The translations under genes and the position numbers were made by a program. Shown in pieces: positions 53,494-62,831 of a stretch of 64,000 nucleotides of DNA. Below the pieces are notes generated by a model, which saw only the letters and a list, made by a program, of their open reading frames with translations, was not told where the DNA came from and did not search any database. Source of the DNA: Roseivivax isoporae LMG 25204 (lineage in GTDB: Bacteria > Pseudomonadota > Alphaproteobacteria > Rhodobacterales > Rhodobacteraceae); the NCBI RefSeq assembly GCF_000521865.1, contig NZ_JAME01000002.1, positions 159,082 through 223,081 of the forward strand, given 5' to 3'. Numbering within the stretch: position 1 is the first letter of the stretch; each line of letters starts with the position of its first letter.

Positions 53494-53508
53494 GTTCTAA
53501 CAATGTTC
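53494..53508 (-). promoter_or_regulatory. SOS box (LexA operator) of lexA
   Basis: GTTC-TAACAAT-GTTC on the plus strand (53494-53508), the exact alphaproteobacterial LexA consensus GTTC-N7-GTTC. A third GTTC at 53484-53487 gives an overlapping N6 near-repeat. The box overlaps the lexA -10 hexamer. Confidence 0.9.
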
Positions 53509-53522
53509 GCTGAGAGCGTCAA
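53494..53522 (-). promoter_or_regulatory. lexA promoter
   Basis: Minus strand: TTGACG (53517-53522), 17-bp spacer, TAGAAC (53494-53499), giving five and four of six consensus matches. It ends 32 bp before the lexA start and is covered by the SOS box. Confidence 0.7.
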
Positions 53523-53648
53523 CATCTGGTCGTTTTGTTCCCGATTCGGCCCAAGCTGTGCGGTGCTGCCGCGCATTCGGGGCTGGCCTTTTCCCACGTC
53601 CGCCGGTAGGCGACCCGCAACCCGACCTTTTCCTATGAGACTGATCCC

Positions 53649-55466
53649 ATGGACCTGCGCAACGTCGCGATCATCGCCCACGTGGACCACGGCAAGACGA
53701 CGCTGGTGGACGAGCTTCTGAAGCAGTCCGGTGCCTTCCGTGAGAACCAGCAGGTCTCCGAGCGGGCGATGGACTCGAACGACCTCGAACGCGAACGGGG
53801 CATCACCATCCTCGCCAAGGCCACCAGCGTCGAGTGGAAGGGCACGCGCATCAACATCGTCGACACGCCCGGCCACGCCGATTTCGGCGGCGAGGTCGAG
53901 CGCATCCTGTCGATGGTGGACGGCGTCGTGCTCCTGGTCGACGCCGCCGAAGGCCCGATGCCGCAGACCAAGTTCGTGACGTCCAAGGCGCTGGCGCTCG
54001 GCCTGCGGCCCATCGTGGTGCTGAACAAGGTCGACAAGCCCGACGCCGAGCCCGACCGCGCGCTCGACGAGTGCTTCGACCTCTTCGCCAACCTCGGCGC
54101 TGACGAGGACCAGCTCGACTTCCCGCACATGTATGCCTCCGGGCGGTCGGGCTGGGCCGATCACGAGCTCGACGGTCCGCGCAAGGACCTTTCGGCGCTC
54201 TTCAAGCTGATCGTGGACCACGTCCCGGCGCCGCGGCAGATCAAGCGTGTGGACGAGGATTTCCGCATGCTCGCGACCACGCTGTCCTCCGATCCGTTCC
54301 TGGGGCGGATCCTCACGGGCCGCGTCGAATCCGGCAAGCTGCGGGTCGGTGCGACGGTGCAGGCGCTGTCGCGCGTCGGCCAGAAGATCGAGCAGTTCCG
54401 CGTGAGCCGCATCCAGGCGTTCCGGGGCCTGGCCTACCAGGACATCGAGGAAGCGCGCGCCGGCGACATCGTCACGCTCGCGGGCATGTCAAAGGCCACC
54501 GTCGCGGACACCATCTGCGCGCTCGCCGTGGACGAGCCGCTCGACGCGCAGCCCATCGACCCGCCGACCATCACGGTGACCTTCGGGATCAACGACAGCC
54601 CGCTCGCCGGCCGTGACGGCAAGAAGGTGCAGTCGCGGGTGATCCGCGAGCGTCTCCTGAAGGAGGCGGAATCGAATGTCGCGATCAAGGTGAAGGACAC
54701 GCCCGGCGGCGAGGCCTTCGAGGTGTCGGGCCGCGGCGAACTGCAGATGGGCGTGCTGATCGAGAACATGCGCCGCGAGGGCTTCGAGCTGTCCATCGCG
54801 CGGCCGCAGGTCATCATGCGCGATGGCGAGGCCGGGCTCGAGGAGCCGGTCGAGGAAGTCACCATCGACGTCGACGAGGATTATTCCGGCGCGGTGATCG
54901 AGAAGGTCACCGGCACCCGCAAGGGCGAGCTGGTGGAGATGAAACCCGCCGGCACCGGCAAGACGCGCATCGTGGCCCATGTGCCCTCGCGCGGCCTGAT
55001 CGGCTATCATGGCGAGTTCCTGACCGACACGCGCGGCACGGGCGTGCTGAACCGCGTGTTCCACGGCTGGACCGCGCACAAGGGCCCGATCCCGGGCCGG
55101 CGCGCGGGCGTGCTGATCTCGATGGAATCGGGCGAGGCGGTAGCCTACGCGCTGTGGAACCTCGAGGAGCGCGGGCGGATGTTCATCGGTCCGCAGGAAA
55201 AGGTCTACGAGGGCATGATCATCGGCGAGCACAGCCGCGAGAACGACCTCGAGGTGAACCCGCTCAAGGGCAAGAAGCTGACCAACGTCCGCGCCAGCGG
55301 CACGGACGACGCGGTGCGGCTGACGCCCGCCACGATCTTCTCGCTCGAGGAGGCCATCGCCTACATCAACGACGACGAGCTGGTCGAGGTCACCCCGAAC
55401 GCGATCCGCCTGCGCAAGCGCTTCCTCGATCCGCACGAGCGCAAGCGCATGGCCAAGGCCTCGTGA
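53649..55466 (+). CDS. typA: Ribosome-associated GTPase TypA/BipA
   Basis: 605-residue translational GTPase. G1 is [10 protein letters not shown]2 [10 protein letters not shown]3 [17 protein letters not shown]4 [13 protein letters not shown]-like domains III and V and the TypA-specific C-terminal domain ([20 protein letters not shown]) follow. It acts in ribosome assembly and stress response. Its GTG-coupled neighbour, a cupin gene, starts inside the typA stop. Confidence 0.98.
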   Translation: MDLRNVAIIAHVDHGKTTLVDELLKQSGAFRENQQVSERAMDSNDLERERGITILAKATSVEWKGTRINIVDTPGHADFGGEVERILSMVDGVVLLVDAAEGPMPQTKFVTSKALALGLRPIVVLNKVDKPDAEPDRALDECFDLFANLGADEDQLDFPHMYASGRSGWADHELDGPRKDLSALFKLIVDHVPAPRQIKRVDEDFRMLATTLSSDPFLGRILTGRVESGKLRVGATVQALSRVGQKIEQFRVSRIQAFRGLAYQDIEEARAGDIVTLAGMSKATVADTICALAVDEPLDAQPIDPPTITVTFGINDSPLAGRDGKKVQSRVIRERLLKEAESNVAIKVKDTPGGEAFEVSGRGELQMGVLIENMRREGFELSIARPQVIMRDGEAGLEEPVEEVTIDVDEDYSGAVIEKVTGTRKGELVEMKPAGTGKTRIVAHVPSRGLIGYHGEFLTDTRGTGVLNRVFHGWTAHKGPIPGRRAGVLISMESGEAVAYALWNLEERGRMFIGPQEKVYEGMIIGEHSRENDLEVNPLKGKKLTNVRASGTDDAVRLTPATIFSLEEAIAYINDDELVEVTPNAIRLRKRFLDPHERKRMAKAS

Positions 55467-55783
55467 GCGGGCTGAAGTTCTCTCCGGGAACGCGCGGCCA
55501 CGTGACCGGTCGCGAGATGGGCGTGGACGTGACGGTGCTGTTCGTCACGTCCGACCGGGTGGGCAGCGGGCCGCGCCTGCATGTCCACCCCTATGACGAG
55601 CTGTTCGTGATCCGGCGGGGCCGGGCGCGCTTCACCGTCGGCGACGAGACGGTCGAGGCGACCGCGGGCGACGTGGTCCGCGGGCCCGCTGGCGTGCCGC
55701 ACCGCTTCGAGGTGCTCGACGTGCCCTACGAGGCGCAGGACATCCACCTGTCGCCCGAATGGATCCAGACCGACCTCGACTGA
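55463..55783 (+). CDS. Cupin_2 domain protein (106 aa)
   Basis: Minimal cupin. Motif 1 is GPRLHVHPYDELFVIRRG, with HxH and Glu metal ligands. Motif 2 is GDVVRGPAGVPHRF with the third His. A GTG start at 55463 overlaps the typA stop (GTGA), which decides the start. The translation coupling to typA is unusual, but no functional tie can be inferred. Substrate unknown. Confidence 0.85.
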   Translation: MSGLKFSPGTRGHVTGREMGVDVTVLFVTSDRVGSGPRLHVHPYDELFVIRRGRARFTVGDETVEATAGDVVRGPAGVPHRFEVLDVPYEAQDIHLSPEWIQTDLD

Positions 55784-55786
55784 GGG

Positions 55787-56134
55787 TCAGAACGGTCCCC
55801 GGAACACGAAGAACGCCCCGAGCGCGATGAAGCCGAAGCCCACCGCGTGGTTCAGGGTCATCGGTTCCTTCAGGTACATCACCGAGAACGCGGCGAAGAC
55901 GACGAGGGTGATGACCTCCTGCATCGTCTTGAGCTCGGCCGCGCTGTAGACGCGGTGGCCGATGCGGTTCGCCGGCACCGCGAAGCAGTATTCCACCAGC
56001 GCGATGGTCCAGCTCGCCAGCACGACGATCCAGAGCGCGCGGTCCGGGAACTTCAGGTGCCCGTACCACGCGAACGTCATGAAGACGTTGGAGGCGACGA
56101 GCAGGAGGACCGGCGCGATATGCGCCGGCGTCAT
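55787..56134 (-). CDS. DUF486-family small membrane protein (115 aa)
   Basis: Four-helix membrane protein of DUF486 (DMT-related). Typical sequences are SNVFMTFAWYGHLKF, FAVPANRIGHRVYSAAELKT and NHAVGFGFIALGAFFVFRG. ATG at 56134 overlaps the DUF1330 stop by 4 bp, which fixes the start. It ends 3 bp from the convergent cupin gene. The function of the family is unknown; membership of the DMT superfamily suggests transport. Confidence 0.92.
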   Translation of the reverse strand: MTPAHIAPVLLLVASNVFMTFAWYGHLKFPDRALWIVVLASWTIALVEYCFAVPANRIGHRVYSAAELKTMQEVITLVVFAAFSVMYLKEPMTLNHAVGFGFIALGAFFVFRGPF

Positions 56135-56421
56135 TCGGTGATCTCGACGATCACCAGTTCGCGTTCGGACGCGCCGCGGGCATGGTCGAGCGCAGCCTGG
56201 TACTCGGGCGAGTGATAGCAGGTCTCGGCCGCCTCGACGCTCGGGAAGCGGGCGACCACGTTGCGCGGCCGTTCCTTGCCCTCGAGCTGCACGAAACGCC
56301 CGCCGCGCGCGATGAACTCGCCGCCATGGGCGGCGATGGCGGGGCCTGCCAGTTCGGCATATTTTCCGTAGGCCTCGGTGTCGGTGACCGAGACGTGCGC
56401 AATCCAGAGTGCCGGCATCAT
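56131..56421 (-). CDS. DUF1330-family dimeric alpha-beta barrel protein (96 aa)
   Basis: Ferredoxin-like fold protein: [20 protein letters not shown] at the N-terminus, then [20 protein letters not shown], both diagnostic of DUF1330. ATG at 56421 overlaps the alaS stop, and its own stop overlaps the DUF486 start, so alaS-DUF1330-DUF486 form one coupled unit. A role in small-molecule chemistry or antibiotic-type monooxygenase folds is possible, but none is known. Confidence 0.92.
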   Translation of the reverse strand: MMPALWIAHVSVTDTEAYGKYAELAGPAIAAHGGEFIARGGRFVQLEGKERPRNVVARFPSVEAAETCYHSPEYQAALDHARGASERELVIVEITE

Positions 56422-59081
56422 TCCCCTCCGATGACCGCTTCCGCGGCGCGGATCGCGGCCTCGGCGTTCTCCGCCGAGGGGCCGCCGCCCTGCGCCATGT
56501 CCGGACGGCCGCCGCCGCCCTTGCCCCCAAGCTCGGCCACCGCCGCCTTGACGAGGTCCACCGCCGACACGCGGCCGGTCAGGTCGCCCGTGACGCCGGC
56601 CGCGACAGCGGCCTTGCCGCCCGCGTCGGCGATGAGCAGCACGGCGCCGGATCCCATCCGCGCCTTATGCTCGTCGATGAGCGGGGGCAGGTCCTTGCCG
56701 GTCACGCCCGCCACCACCTGCGCGAGGAATTGCACACCCCCCACCTCGCGGGCGGCCGGCGCCGCGCCGCCGCCGCTGCCGGCCATGGCGAGGTCGCGGC
56801 GCAGCTGCGCCACCTCGTTGGCGAGCGCCCGGCGTTCGTCGGCAAGCGCGCGCACGCGGTCGCGCAGATCGGCGCGCGAGGTCTTGAGTTCCGCGGCGAG
56901 CTCGGCCACCGCGCGGTCCTGCGCGGCGAGATAGGCAAAGGCCGCCTCGCCGGTCAGCGCCTCGATCCGGCGCACGCCGGCCGAGGATGCGCTGTCGGCG
57001 GTGGTCACGAACACCCCGATGTCGCCGGTCTGGCGCACATGCGTGCCGCCGCAGAGCTCGATCGAGTAGGTCTGGCCGTCCGCGCCCTTCATCGAACCCA
57101 CGTCCGAGCCCATGGAGACCACGCGCACCTCGTCGCCGTACTTCTCGCCGAAGAGCGCCTGCGCGCCGATGCCGCGGGCGTCGTCGGGCGTCATGATCCG
57201 TGTCACGACCGGCGCATTCTGCCGGATGAAGCGGTTCACCTCTGCATCGACCTGCGCCAGCTCCGCCTCGGTCAGCGCCTTGGTGTGGCTGAAGTCGAAG
57301 CGCAGCCGGTCGGGCGCGTTGAGCGAGCCGCGCTGCGCCACGTGGGGTCCGAGCGCGCGCCGCAGCGCCTCGTGCAGAAGGTGCGTGGCCGAGTGGTTGG
57401 CGCGGATGGCCGCGCGGCGGTCATGGTCGACCGCGAGCTTTGCCGCCGCGCCGGTCGCGATCTCGCCCTCGACCACCTCCGCGAAGTGGATGAAGACGCC
57501 CGCGACCTTGCGCGTGTCGGTGACGCGCGCCCGCCCGCCCTCGGTGGCGATCTCGCCGGTATCGCCCACCTGGCCGCCGGCCTCCGCGTAGAAGGGCGAC
57601 TGGTTGAGGACGATCTGCACCTCGGTACCCGCGCCGGCGCGCGCCACCTCGGCGCCCTCTGCCACGAGCGCCAGAACCTGACCCTCCGCGGTCTCGGTGT
57701 CGTAGCCCAGGAAATCGGTCGCGCCGTGCCGGTCGGCGATGTCGTACCAGACGCCCGCATCGGCGGTCTCGCCCGAGCCGGCCCAGGCCGCGCGCGCCTT
57801 GGCCTTCTGTTCGGCCATTGCGGCGTCGAAGCCCTGCGTGTCCACCGTCCGGTCGCGCTCGCGCAGCGCATCCTGCGTCAGGTCGAGCGGGAAGCCGTAG
57901 GTGTCGTAGAGCTTGAACGCCGCCGCGCCGGGCAGTGCCGCGCCGTCGGGCAGCGCCTCGAGTTCCTCGTCGAGAAGCTTCAGCCCGCGGTCTAGCGTCG
58001 CCTTGAACCGCGTCTCCTCGAGCTTCAGCGTCTCCTCGATCAGCGGCTGCGCGCGTCCGAGCTCGGGATAGGCCGCGCCCATCTTCTGCACGAGCGCGGG
58101 CACCAGCCGGTGCATGATCGGGTCCTTGGCGCCGAGGAGGTGCGCGTGCCGCATGGCGCGGCGCATGATCCGCCGCAACACGTAGCCGCGCCCGTCATTC
58201 GACGGCATGACCCCGTCGGCGATCAGGAACGAGGTCGAGCGCAGGTGGTCCGCGATGACCCGGTGATGCGTCTTGCCCGGACCGTCGGGATCGGTCGAGC
58301 TCGCATGCGCCGAGGCCTCGATCAGGGCGCGCATGAGGTCGGTCGCGTAGTTGTCGTTCGTCCCCTGCAACAGCGCCGCGACCCGTTCGATCCCCATGCC
58401 GGTGTCGATCGACTGCGCGTCGAGCTCGCGCCGGGTCTCGTCGGCGAACTGCTCGTACTGCATGAAGACGAGGTTCCAGATCTCGACGAAGCGGTCGCCG
58501 TCCTCCTCCGGGCTTCCCGGGGGACCGCCCCAGTACTGCTCGCCATGGTCGAAGAAGATCTCGGAGCAGGGGCCGCAAGGGCCGGTCGGCCCCATCATCC
58601 AGAAATTGTCCGAAGTCTTGATGCGGATGATGCGGTCGTCCGGGAGGCCCGCGACCTTCTTCCAGAGGTCCGCCGCCTCGTCGTCGGTGTGGAACACGGT
58701 GACGAGGAGCCGCGAGGCGTCGATGCCGAGCTCCTTGGTCACGAGTTCCCACGCGAACGGGATCGCCTGTTCCTTGAAGTAGTCGCCGAACGAGAAGTTG
58801 CCGAGCATCTCGAAGAACGTGTGGTGCCGCCGCGTGTAGCCCACGTTGTCGAGATCGTTGTGCTTGCCGCCCGCGCGGACGCATTTCTGCGCGGTGGTCG
58901 CGCGTGTATAGTCGCGCGTCTCGACCCCGGTGAAGAGGTTCTTGAACTGCACCATGCCCGAATTGGCGAACATGAGCGTGGGGTCGTTCCGGGGCACGAG
59001 CGGGGAGGAGGGGACCACACGGTGGCCCTGTCTCTCGAAGTAGCTCAGAAAGGACGAGCGGATGTCGTTGAGGCTCGGCAT
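56418..59081 (-). CDS. alaS: Alanyl-tRNA synthetase
   Basis: 887-residue class II synthetase. The N-terminal catalytic core has motif [17 protein letters not shown] and [19 protein letters not shown]. The editing domain has the zinc ligands HSATH and CGGTH, which clear mischarged Ser and Gly. The C-terminal C-Ala domain is Gly-rich ([15 protein letters not shown]). It is full-length for the family. The stop overlaps the DUF1330 start. Confidence 0.98.
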   Translation of the reverse strand: MPSLNDIRSSFLSYFERQGHRVVPSSPLVPRNDPTLMFANSGMVQFKNLFTGVETRDYTRATTAQKCVRAGGKHNDLDNVGYTRRHHTFFEMLGNFSFGDYFKEQAIPFAWELVTKELGIDASRLLVTVFHTDDEAADLWKKVAGLPDDRIIRIKTSDNFWMMGPTGPCGPCSEIFFDHGEQYWGGPPGSPEEDGDRFVEIWNLVFMQYEQFADETRRELDAQSIDTGMGIERVAALLQGTNDNYATDLMRALIEASAHASSTDPDGPGKTHHRVIADHLRSTSFLIADGVMPSNDGRGYVLRRIMRRAMRHAHLLGAKDPIMHRLVPALVQKMGAAYPELGRAQPLIEETLKLEETRFKATLDRGLKLLDEELEALPDGAALPGAAAFKLYDTYGFPLDLTQDALRERDRTVDTQGFDAAMAEQKAKARAAWAGSGETADAGVWYDIADRHGATDFLGYDTETAEGQVLALVAEGAEVARAGAGTEVQIVLNQSPFYAEAGGQVGDTGEIATEGGRARVTDTRKVAGVFIHFAEVVEGEIATGAAAKLAVDHDRRAAIRANHSATHLLHEALRRALGPHVAQRGSLNAPDRLRFDFSHTKALTEAELAQVDAEVNRFIRQNAPVVTRIMTPDDARGIGAQALFGEKYGDEVRVVSMGSDVGSMKGADGQTYSIELCGGTHVRQTGDIGVFVTTADSASSAGVRRIEALTGEAAFAYLAAQDRAVAELAAELKTSRADLRDRVRALADERRALANEVAQLRRDLAMAGSGGGAAPAAREVGGVQFLAQVVAGVTGKDLPPLIDEHKARMGSGAVLLIADAGGKAAVAAGVTGDLTGRVSAVDLVKAAVAELGGKGGGGRPDMAQGGGPSAENAEAAIRAAEAVIGGE

Positions 59082-59237
59082 GGATGTCCTGCGGCAAGGC
59101 GAAATTGTCTGTCGCAGGAGGTGTATCCCCGGGGCGGGCGGGTGTCTACACGGCGCCGCGCGCGAACGTGCCCGCGCCGTCCGGTGGGAACCCCCGCGGC
59201 GCGCGGGGCGTATTCAGGAATTGCAGGGAGGATCAGG

Positions 59238-60803
59238 ATGACGGATCAGGACGACGCGACCTCGGGCGGCGAGGGGACCCGCGATGCGCGCTGGCTCTGG
59301 GGGCTGCGCGCGCTCGGACTTGTGGCGGCGGGCCTCGTCTGGCTCCTTCTCGGCGGATCGGAGGATCTGAGCCCAGACGCCCGCGCCGTGGCGGCGGTGG
59401 GCACGCTCATGGCGATCTGGTGGATGACCGAGGCGCTGCCGCTCTCGGCCACGTCGCTTCTGCCCATCGTGCTCCTGCCGGCGCTGACCGGGGTGAGCGT
59501 GGGCGATGCGACCGCGCCCTATGCGAGCTCGGTCGTCTTCCTGTTCCTCGGCGGCTTCCTCATCGCCATCGCCATGGAGAAGTGGCACCTGCACACGCGC
59601 ATCGCGCTCATGACGCTGTCGCGCGTGGGGGTCGCGCCCCGGCGCATCGTCCTTGGCCTGATGCTCGCCACGGGCTTTTTGTCCATGTGGGTGTCGAACA
59701 CCGCGACCACGCTCATGATGCTGCCGATCGGCCTGTCCGTCCTGTCGCTGGTGGTCGCGCGCAGCGCCAGCAGCCAGGGCGCCGAGGTCGAGGAGGAGCT
59801 GCAGCGTGGCGGCGCCATCAGCGACACCGTGCAGGACCCGCAGATCCAGCGCTTCGGCGTGTGCCTGGTCCTCGCCATCGCGTGGGCCGCGTCCATGGGC
59901 GGGCTCGGAACGCTGCTCGGCTCGCCGCCGAACGCCATCGTCGCGGGCTATGCCTCGGACGAACTCGGCCGCGAGATCGGCTTCCTCAACTGGATGATGA
60001 TCGGCTTTCCGCTGGCGCTCGTCTTCATCCTGGTCGGCTGGGTGCTGATGACGCGGGTGCTCTACCGCTTCACGCTCGACGAGATCCCGGGCGGGCAGAA
60101 GATGATCGGCGACGAGCTCGCCCGCCTCGGTCCGCTGTCGCAGGGCGAGAAGATGGTGCTGGCGGTCTTCTGCGGGGCGGCGTTCTTCTGGATCGTGCCG
60201 GGCCTCGTGGCGCAGGTGACGGGGCTCGACTGGATCGACCCGTTCGACGACACCGCCATCGCCATCGCGGCGGGCCTCGCGCTCTTCATCCTGCCCGGGC
60301 GCGGGCGGTCTGAGATGGTGATCGGCTGGGCCGACGCGGAACGGGGTCTGCCCTGGGGGGTGCTGCTGCTCTTCGGCGGCGGCCTCAGCCTGGCCGCGGC
60401 GGTGTCGGCCACGGGCCTCGACAGCTGGTTCGGCGACCGCGTCGCGGGCCTGGGCGTGCTGCCGATGCTGGCGCTCGTGGGGGCCGTGGTGACCATCGTG
60501 CTGTTCCTGACCGAGATCACGTCGAACACCGCGACGGCCGCGACCTTCATCCCGATCCTCGGGGGCGTGGCGATCGGCCTCGACGTGGACGCGCTGACGC
60601 TGCTCATTCCCGCGGCCTTCGCGGCCACCTGTGCCTTCATGCTGCCGGTGGGCACGCCGCCCAATGCCATCGTCTTCGGCTCGGGCGCGGTCACGATCGG
60701 GCAGATGGCGCGCGGCGGCGTGGTGCTGAACGTGGTGGGCATCCTGCTCATCACCGCGTTCTGCTACCTGCTCGGCGGCGTGGCGCTGGGGCTCGAGTTC
60801 TGA
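59238..60803 (+). CDS. DASS/SLC13-family sodium:dicarboxylate (or sulfate) symporter
   Basis: 521-residue membrane transporter with about 12 helices. The two SNT-type motifs are MWVSNTATTLMMLPI in the first half and EITSNTATAATFIPI in the second, which bind sodium and substrate carboxylates. GTLLGSPPNAIVAGYA and LPVGTPPNAIVFGSG are the paired hairpin loops of the family. The start at 59238 has GGGAGG about 8 bases upstream. Likely substrates are C4 dicarboxylates or citrate; the sequence does not separate these. Confidence 0.94.
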   Translation: MTDQDDATSGGEGTRDARWLWGLRALGLVAAGLVWLLLGGSEDLSPDARAVAAVGTLMAIWWMTEALPLSATSLLPIVLLPALTGVSVGDATAPYASSVVFLFLGGFLIAIAMEKWHLHTRIALMTLSRVGVAPRRIVLGLMLATGFLSMWVSNTATTLMMLPIGLSVLSLVVARSASSQGAEVEEELQRGGAISDTVQDPQIQRFGVCLVLAIAWAASMGGLGTLLGSPPNAIVAGYASDELGREIGFLNWMMIGFPLALVFILVGWVLMTRVLYRFTLDEIPGGQKMIGDELARLGPLSQGEKMVLAVFCGAAFFWIVPGLVAQVTGLDWIDPFDDTAIAIAAGLALFILPGRGRSEMVIGWADAERGLPWGVLLLFGGGLSLAAAVSATGLDSWFGDRVAGLGVLPMLALVGAVVTIVLFLTEITSNTATAATFIPILGGVAIGLDVDALTLLIPAAFAATCAFMLPVGTPPNAIVFGSGAVTIGQMARGGVVLNVVGILLITAFCYLLGGVALGLEF

Positions 60804-60820
60804 GGCACCCCGAAACGGAA

Positions 60821-60852
60821 GGGGCCGGCGCCGGGTGATCGGCGCCGGCCCC
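60821..60852. terminator. Perfect 12-bp hairpin between the DASS permease and recA (convergent)
   Basis: GGGGCCGGCGCC, 8-base loop, GGCGCCGGCCCC. No strong T-run on either strand. It lies between the two stops and probably serves both genes. Confidence 0.5.
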
Positions 60853-60876
60853 GGGATCGGGCGGAGAAGGCGGGCG

Positions 60877-61944
60877 TCAGCCCTCCATCACCTCGTCGTC
60901 ACCGTCGGACATGTGGAAATCGAGCCCGTGTGCCGCGCGGATCTTGTCCTCGATGTCGAGCGCGATCTTGCTGTTTTCCTTCAGGAAGGTCTTCGCGTTC
61001 TCGCGGCCCTGGCCGATGCGTTCGTCGCCGTAGGAATACCAGGCGCCGGATTTCTCGACCACGCCGGCCTTCACGCCCAGGTCCAGAAGCTCCCCGGTCT
61101 TGGAGATTCCCTCGCCGTACATGATGTCGAACTCGACCTGCTTGAACGGCGGCGCGACCTTGTTCTTCACCACCTTCACGCGCGTGGCGTTGCCCACCAC
61201 CTCGTCGCGGTCCTTGATCGCGCCGATGCGGCGGATGTCGAGCCGCACGGACGAGTAGAACTTGAGCGCGTTGCCGCCGGTCGTCGTCTCGGGGCTGCCG
61301 AACATGACGCCGATCTTCATGCGGATCTGGTTGATGAAGATCACCATGCAGTTCGACCGGCTGATCGAGCCCGTGAGCTTGCGCATGGCCTGGCTCATGA
61401 GCCGCGCCTGCACGCCGACCGAGCTGTCGCCCATGTCGCCCTCGAGTTCGCTCTTCGGCGTCAGCGCCGCGACCGAATCGACCACGACCATGTTGACCGC
61501 GCCCGAGCGGACGAGCGTGTCGGTGATCTCGAGTGCCTGCTCGCCCGTGTCGGGCTGCGAGATCAGCAGCTCGTCGAGGTCGACGCCGAGCTTCTTGGCG
61601 TATTGCGGGTCGAGCGCGTGTTCGGCGTCGACGAAGGCGCAGACGCCGCCCTTCTTCTGTTCCTCGGCCACGCAATGCAGCGTCAGCGTCGTCTTGCCCG
61701 AGGATTCGGGGCCGTAGATCTCGATGATGCGGCCCTTCGGAAGGCCGCCGATGCCGAGGGCGATGTCGAGGCCGAGGGACCCCGTCGACGTCGCCTCGAT
61801 GTCCCGAAAGGCGTTCTCGCCCCCGAGCTTCATGATCGAGCCCTTGCCGAATTGCCGCTCGATCTGCGCAAGCGCCGAGTCGAGCGCCTTCTGCTTGTTC
61901 GCGTCGCGCTTGGAATCCATGTTGAGGAGGTCTGCCGTTGCCAT
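60877..61944 (-). CDS. recA: Recombinase RecA
   Basis: 355-residue RecA. The Walker A is [10 protein letters not shown] (residues 78-87), the Walker B region is [18 protein letters not shown], and MAQ-type [10 protein letters not shown] and [20 protein letters not shown] include L1 and L2 loops. The C-terminus is acidic (DGDDEVMEG). It catalyses strand exchange and activates LexA cleavage. An exact SOS box lies 52 bp upstream of its ATG, next to a good promoter, so it is LexA-controlled. Confidence 0.99.
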   Translation of the reverse strand: MATADLLNMDSKRDANKQKALDSALAQIERQFGKGSIMKLGGENAFRDIEATSTGSLGLDIALGIGGLPKGRIIEIYGPESSGKTTLTLHCVAEEQKKGGVCAFVDAEHALDPQYAKKLGVDLDELLISQPDTGEQALEITDTLVRSGAVNMVVVDSVAALTPKSELEGDMGDSSVGVQARLMSQAMRKLTGSISRSNCMVIFINQIRMKIGVMFGSPETTTGGNALKFYSSVRLDIRRIGAIKDRDEVVGNATRVKVVKNKVAPPFKQVEFDIMYGEGISKTGELLDLGVKAGVVEKSGAWYSYGDERIGQGRENAKTFLKENSKIALDIEDKIRAAHGLDFHMSDGDDEVMEG

Positions 61945-61995
61945 GAGTGCCCTGTCCTTATTTCACACGCGCCGCTGCGCGGCAATCGCTGCTTC

Positions 61996-62010
61996 GTTCA
62001 CCTCTTGTTC
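61996..62010 (-). promoter_or_regulatory. SOS box (LexA operator) of recA
   Basis: GTTC-ACCTCTT-GTTC on the plus strand, an exact GTTC-N7-GTTC match, lying just downstream of the recA -10 hexamer at the expected transcript start. Confidence 0.9.
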
Positions 62011-62014
62011 CTGA

Positions 62015-62044
62015 ATTAATGGGATCAAAACGCGAACATTTCAA
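62015..62044 (-). promoter_or_regulatory. recA promoter
   Basis: Minus strand: TTGAAA (62039-62044), 18-bp spacer, ATTAAT (62015-62020). The -35 matches five of six positions and the -10 is fairly good. The SOS box follows directly. Confidence 0.6.
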
Positions 62045-62080
62045 GTCCGATCTTCCACCGCCCACTTTCGGGCACCGGGG

Positions 62081-62095
62081 TTAACGGCTAGTTTA
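62081..62095. promoter_or_regulatory. Near-match CtrA site (TTAA-N7-TTTA) between recA and the sulfotransferase-like gene
   Basis: TTAACGGCTAGTTTA matches TTAA-N7-TTAA at seven of eight defined bases. It lies 28 bp before the GTG of the downstream gene and 37 bp upstream of the recA -35, so it could act on either. Confidence 0.4.
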
Positions 62096-62122
62096 CAGCG
62101 GAGGCGGACGACCGCGGGGGAC

Positions 62123-62740
62123 GTGACGGTGCTGGTGTTCTGGAAGGCGCGGCTGGTGTTGCTGTCGGTGCCGAAGACGGGCAGTTCCGCCTATCAGCGT
62201 GCGCTCGGGCCGCACGCGGCCCTCGTCGTCAGCGACCCGCCCGAGCTCAAGCACGCGCCGGTCTACCGCTACAACCGCTTCTTCCGCCCGATGTTCGACA
62301 AGATGGGTGCGGACGACATGGACGTGGCCGCCGTGATCCGGGAGCCGGTGTCCTGGCTCGGCTCCTGGTGGCGCTACCGGCAGCGGCCGTTCCTCGACGG
62401 CCGGCCGGTGTCGACGCGCGACATCAGTTTCGACGCCTTCGTCGAGGCCTATGCCGGGCGCGACCGGCCGCCTTACGCGAATGTCGGCGACCAGTCGAAG
62501 TTCGTCGAGCCGCGGCCCAACGGCACCCGCGTCACGCACCTCTTCCGCTACGAGGATCAGGCGACGCTGATCGGCTTTCTCGAGGACCGCCTCGGCGTCA
62601 CCCTCGACCTGCCGCGCGAGAATGTCTCGCCCGCAGCCCCGCTCGCGCTGGCGCCCGCGACCGAGGCGCGGCTCCGGCGGAAATGCGCGACCGAGTTCAC
62701 GCTCTGGGACGGGATCGAGAGCGGGCGCCGCATCGGGTGA
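62123..62740 (+). CDS. Sulfotransferase-like P-loop protein (205 aa)
   Basis: The N-terminal VPKTGSSAYQRAL (residues 16-28) is the PAPS 5'-phosphosulfate loop form of sulfotransferases. AAVIREPVSWLGSWWRYRQ resembles the 3'-phosphate binding segment with the conserved Arg and Ser. FRYEDQATLIGFLEDRLGV is the usual C-terminal helix. It lacks a signal peptide and is short for the family. It starts with GTG. A similar type is common in Rhodobacterales without known substrate. Coding status is firm; sulfotransferase activity is inferred. Confidence 0.85.
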   Translation: MTVLVFWKARLVLLSVPKTGSSAYQRALGPHAALVVSDPPELKHAPVYRYNRFFRPMFDKMGADDMDVAAVIREPVSWLGSWWRYRQRPFLDGRPVSTRDISFDAFVEAYAGRDRPPYANVGDQSKFVEPRPNGTRVTHLFRYEDQATLIGFLEDRLGVTLDLPRENVSPAAPLALAPATEARLRRKCATEFTLWDGIESGRRIG

Positions 62741-62831
62741 GGCGCGGCAGGACACGGGATCGTGACTCCGCCCGTGCCGGATCAGGCCGTAGGTGGCCGC
62801 GCGGACCGGCAACGAGAAAGGCAGGCGGATC

